A stretch of DNA of 64,000 nucleotides from contig NZ_JACNMQ010000009.1 in the NCBI RefSeq assembly GCF_020622265.1, forward strand, positions 1 to 64,000, read 5' to 3'. The notes beneath the pieces were generated by a model that was not told the origin of the DNA, made no database searches, and saw nothing but the letters and a program-made list of their open reading frames with translations. Positions 61,104-64,000 of this stretch are shown in pieces. The position numbers were made by a program, and so were the translations under genes. The DNA comes from Halomonas sp. M20. Lineage in GTDB: Bacteria > Pseudomonadota > Gammaproteobacteria > Pseudomonadales > Halomonadaceae. How positions within the stretch are numbered: the stretch's first letter is position 1; the number at the start of each line of letters is the position of its first letter.

Positions 61104-61115
61104 CAGCAGCAACGA

Positions 61116-61138
61116 GGCGCCAATGAGGCATTGGCGCC
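61116..61138 (-). other. Perfect hairpin just upstream of the SAH riboswitch
   Basis: GGCGCCAATG (61116..61125) / CATTGGCGCC (61129..61138), 10-bp stem with 3-nt loop. Its GGCGCC is the same as the 3' block of the riboswitch, so it could compete for pairing. No T tract follows. Confidence 0.5.
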
Positions 61139-61213
61139 GGGCAAGTTCACTACACTATGCGTTCTTTTTCAACGTCGATCTGCCCAATCACCCACATAGG
61201 CAGCATCGAATAG

Positions 61214-61246
61214 AAGAAAGGCGACTATCGCTAGCCGCCTTCTTGA
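61214..61246 (-). terminator. Terminator of the small lipoprotein gene
   Basis: Imperfect stem around AAGAAGGCGGCTA / TAGTCGCCTTTCTT on the minus strand with a 4-nt loop, followed by pyrimidine-rich CTATTCG. Separates the lipoprotein from the ahcY leader. Confidence 0.55.
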
Positions 61247-61287
61247 ACATCGGCGTTTGTCAGGAAAGCTGAAGCGTGGTGAGCCGC

Positions 61288-61662
61288 TTAATTCGTGCTC
61301 TCTTCCGGCGTGTCTTCGGCGCTGGCCTTGGGCTGGCTTTGATTATCCTGATTGGCCGGCTGGGACTGGTCGTTCTGCGGTGTTTGCGTACCGCTAGCGC
61401 TACCGTTGGTATCGTCGCCTTGCATCTGGCCATTGGAGGATTCACTCGAACCACTGCCGGTCATTTCATCGGAACTGTCGCTGCTCATGTTGGCAGACGT
61501 CTCGGCATCATCAGCAGTTTCATTACCTTCCGAGACCGGCTCGGACTGATTGGTGGCAGATTCCGTCGTGGTTTCAGTGTCGGACTCGTCATCACCACAT
61601 CCAGCGAGCAGTACGCCGGAAAGTATCAATGCGGCAAACAACGTAATCTTGCGGTTTTCCAT
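61288..61662 (-). CDS. Small acidic lipoprotein of unknown function
   Basis: 124 aa. Lipobox VLLAGC after a short signal; the mature chain is low complexity, Ser, Glu, Asp, Thr and Asn rich, later Gln-Pro-Asn rich, with no Trp or other Cys. Strongly acidic envelope proteins are usual in halophiles. No family recognised. Sits between metK and ahcY, with terminators isolating it. Confidence 0.65.
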   Translation of the reverse strand: MENRKITLFAALILSGVLLAGCGDDESDTETTTESATNQSEPVSEGNETADDAETSANMSSDSSDEMTGSGSSESSNGQMQGDDTNGSASGTQTPQNDQSQPANQDNQSQPKASAEDTPEESTN

Positions 61663-61841
61663 GATTCACATCCTCATATCCATTTGAACGGATTCTTTCG
61701 CCAGTGACTATGAACCTAAATCAGCAAAGGCGTCCAGAACCACGCTGAAAAGTTCACTTTTATGCCTCTAAATGCACAGATTGTCGCCAATACTGTACAT
61801 TTATTGTTGCTAAATAACGACATACAGCGCCCGTTAGGCTT

Positions 61842-63062
<1,221 letters not shown>

Positions 63063-63483
63063 GGCCTATTCGACCCTCCTTGGCACCCCTTCATGGGTGC
63101 CGAAAAATGCAGTCAGACGATCGCGCAACGCCGGACGATAAAAATCCAGCCGCAAGCGCAGACGGTTTCAAACAGGGCCTTTCCATACAAGGTCCGCTCT
63201 TGCGAGACCCGGAGCCTGAAGGCAAAAAGTCTACACGCTCACCCGACGGCTGCCTAGCAGGCCGTTATCGGCTTTTCACAGGTTCTCCCAGGGTCGCTGT
63301 CATCTCTTTGCAGAGTGAAATCCGTGACCGGCATTTGATGGATATCCACAACTCGGCGACAATAATCCCCCGGTTTTCATGTCGGCTCTTGTCCGGCACC
63401 ACCCCATCGAACGGATAGTAGTGGCCATTTCGCTGCGCTGTACTACTATCGCTGTTCATTTGCCCTAGGCGAGGAGCTTTACG
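63063..63483. other. Intergenic region between divergent metK and tkt
   Basis: 421 bp. Contains a 7-bp hairpin GGCACCC (63082..63088) / GGGTGCC (63095..63101) next to the metK ribosome site. Both promoters must lie here but no consensus one stands out. I looked for SAM riboswitch blocks and found none. Confidence 0.45.
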
Positions 63484-64000
63484 ATGCCGTCCCGTTTCGA
63501 GTTGGCGAATGCCATCCGTGCACTATCCATGGATGCCGTACAGAGGGCCAAGTCCGGTCATCCCGGCGCCCCCATGGGCATGGCCGATATTGCCGAAGTG
63601 CTGTGGAACGACTATTTGGCACATAACCCGGCTAATCCGCACTGGGCGGATCGTGACCGTTTCGTGCTGTCCAACGGTCATGGCTCCATGCTGCTCTATT
63701 CGCTGTTGCACCTGACCGGCTATGAACTGACCCTCGAAGACTTGCAGAACTTTCGTCAGCTGCACTCAAAGACCCCAGGGCATCCGGAGCTGGGTTACAC
63801 CCCCGGCGTCGAAACCACCACCGGCCCGCTGGGCCAGGGGCTGGCCAATGCAGTGGGCATGGCCATTGCAGAACGTACGCTGGCCGCTCAGTTCAATCAG
63901 CCCGGGCACACCATCGTCGATCACTACACCTATGTGTTCCTAGGGGATGGCTGCCTGATGGAAGGCATCTCCCATGAGGTTTGCTCCCTGGCCGGCACTC
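63484..64000 (+). CDS. tkt: Transketolase (5' part, runs off the window)
   Basis: First 172 residues of a thiamine-diphosphate enzyme of the pentose phosphate pathway: [66 protein letters not shown] and the GDG cofactor motif in [20 protein letters not shown] (63470..63475) precedes the ATG. The gene is cut by the right edge. Confidence 0.95.
   Translation, partial: MPSRFELANAIRALSMDAVQRAKSGHPGAPMGMADIAEVLWNDYLAHNPANPHWADRDRFVLSNGHGSMLLYSLLHLTGYELTLEDLQNFRQLHSKTPGHPELGYTPGVETTTGPLGQGLANAVGMAIAERTLAAQFNQPGHTIVDHYTYVFLGDGCLMEGISHEVCSLAGT

Noticed and set aside
63063-63260. SAM riboswitch before metK
   Set aside because: No conserved SAM-I, SAM-II or SAM/SAH blocks; just a short hairpin beside the ribosome site.

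Overview
The window looks like part of a chromosome from a moderately halophilic gammaproteobacterium, most likely a Halomonas-like member of the Halomonadaceae. This is an inference from the combined gene content: prlC-yheV, metF/ahcY/metK, a TAXI-type TRAP transporter, a cyanophycin locus and several Na+-linked carriers. No rRNA body lies in the window to confirm it. The left edge holds the leader and promoter of an rRNA operon that reads leftward out of the window.

Layout. 0-15 kb is housekeeping and transport: HAD phosphatase, YdjM-like protein, gamma-carbonic anhydrase-like protein, NSS transporter, prlC-yheV, two sodC paralogues flanking a TRAP-TAXI transporter, metF, a CDF exporter, an AEC carrier and mntP. 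At 15.1-15.5 kb is a deletion scar that appears to join the front of a GT2 glycosyltransferase to the tail of a LAB_N-type protein. 15.5-22.3 kb is storage-polymer metabolism: cphB-cphA-iadA for cyanophycin, a PHB-depolymerase-like esterase, and a ribbon-helix-helix regulator with a clear promoter/operator. 22.4-25.1 kb is zntA with a divergent cadR-type MerR regulator.

25.2-33.7 kb is the most unusual region. It is an eight-gene, translationally coupled cluster encoding only the membrane arm of an NDH-1 (complex I) like machine (nuoA-H-J-K-L-M-N). One 437-aa protein sits where NuoB/C/D should be and has a single cysteine, so it cannot carry the N2 iron-sulfur cluster. No NuoE, F, G or I is present.

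33.8-56.6 kb is a large copper/silver resistance island: cusCBA, a CPC P-type ATPase operon with YHS, methyltransferase-like, helical-bundle and DUF2933 partners, two copAB sets, CusF, a two-component system and two c-type cytochromes. It also holds Met-rich and His-rich secreted proteins and two near-identical 111-aa CxxC proteins. A repeated cis element, TTCAG-N6-TTCAG, recurs eight times here. In seven cases a -10-like hexamer follows exactly 10 nt downstream. It precedes copA1, cusC, the ATPase operon, three small-protein genes and, notably, nuoA. This suggests that the orphan complex-I-like arm belongs to the copper regulon. One further copy drives an apparently gene-free strand.

56.6-64 kb is a phospholipase-D-like lipoprotein, a CPA1 antiporter, ahcY with a recognisable S-adenosylhomocysteine riboswitch, a small acidic lipoprotein, metK and the start of tkt. 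metF, ahcY and metK are members of the same methyl cycle.
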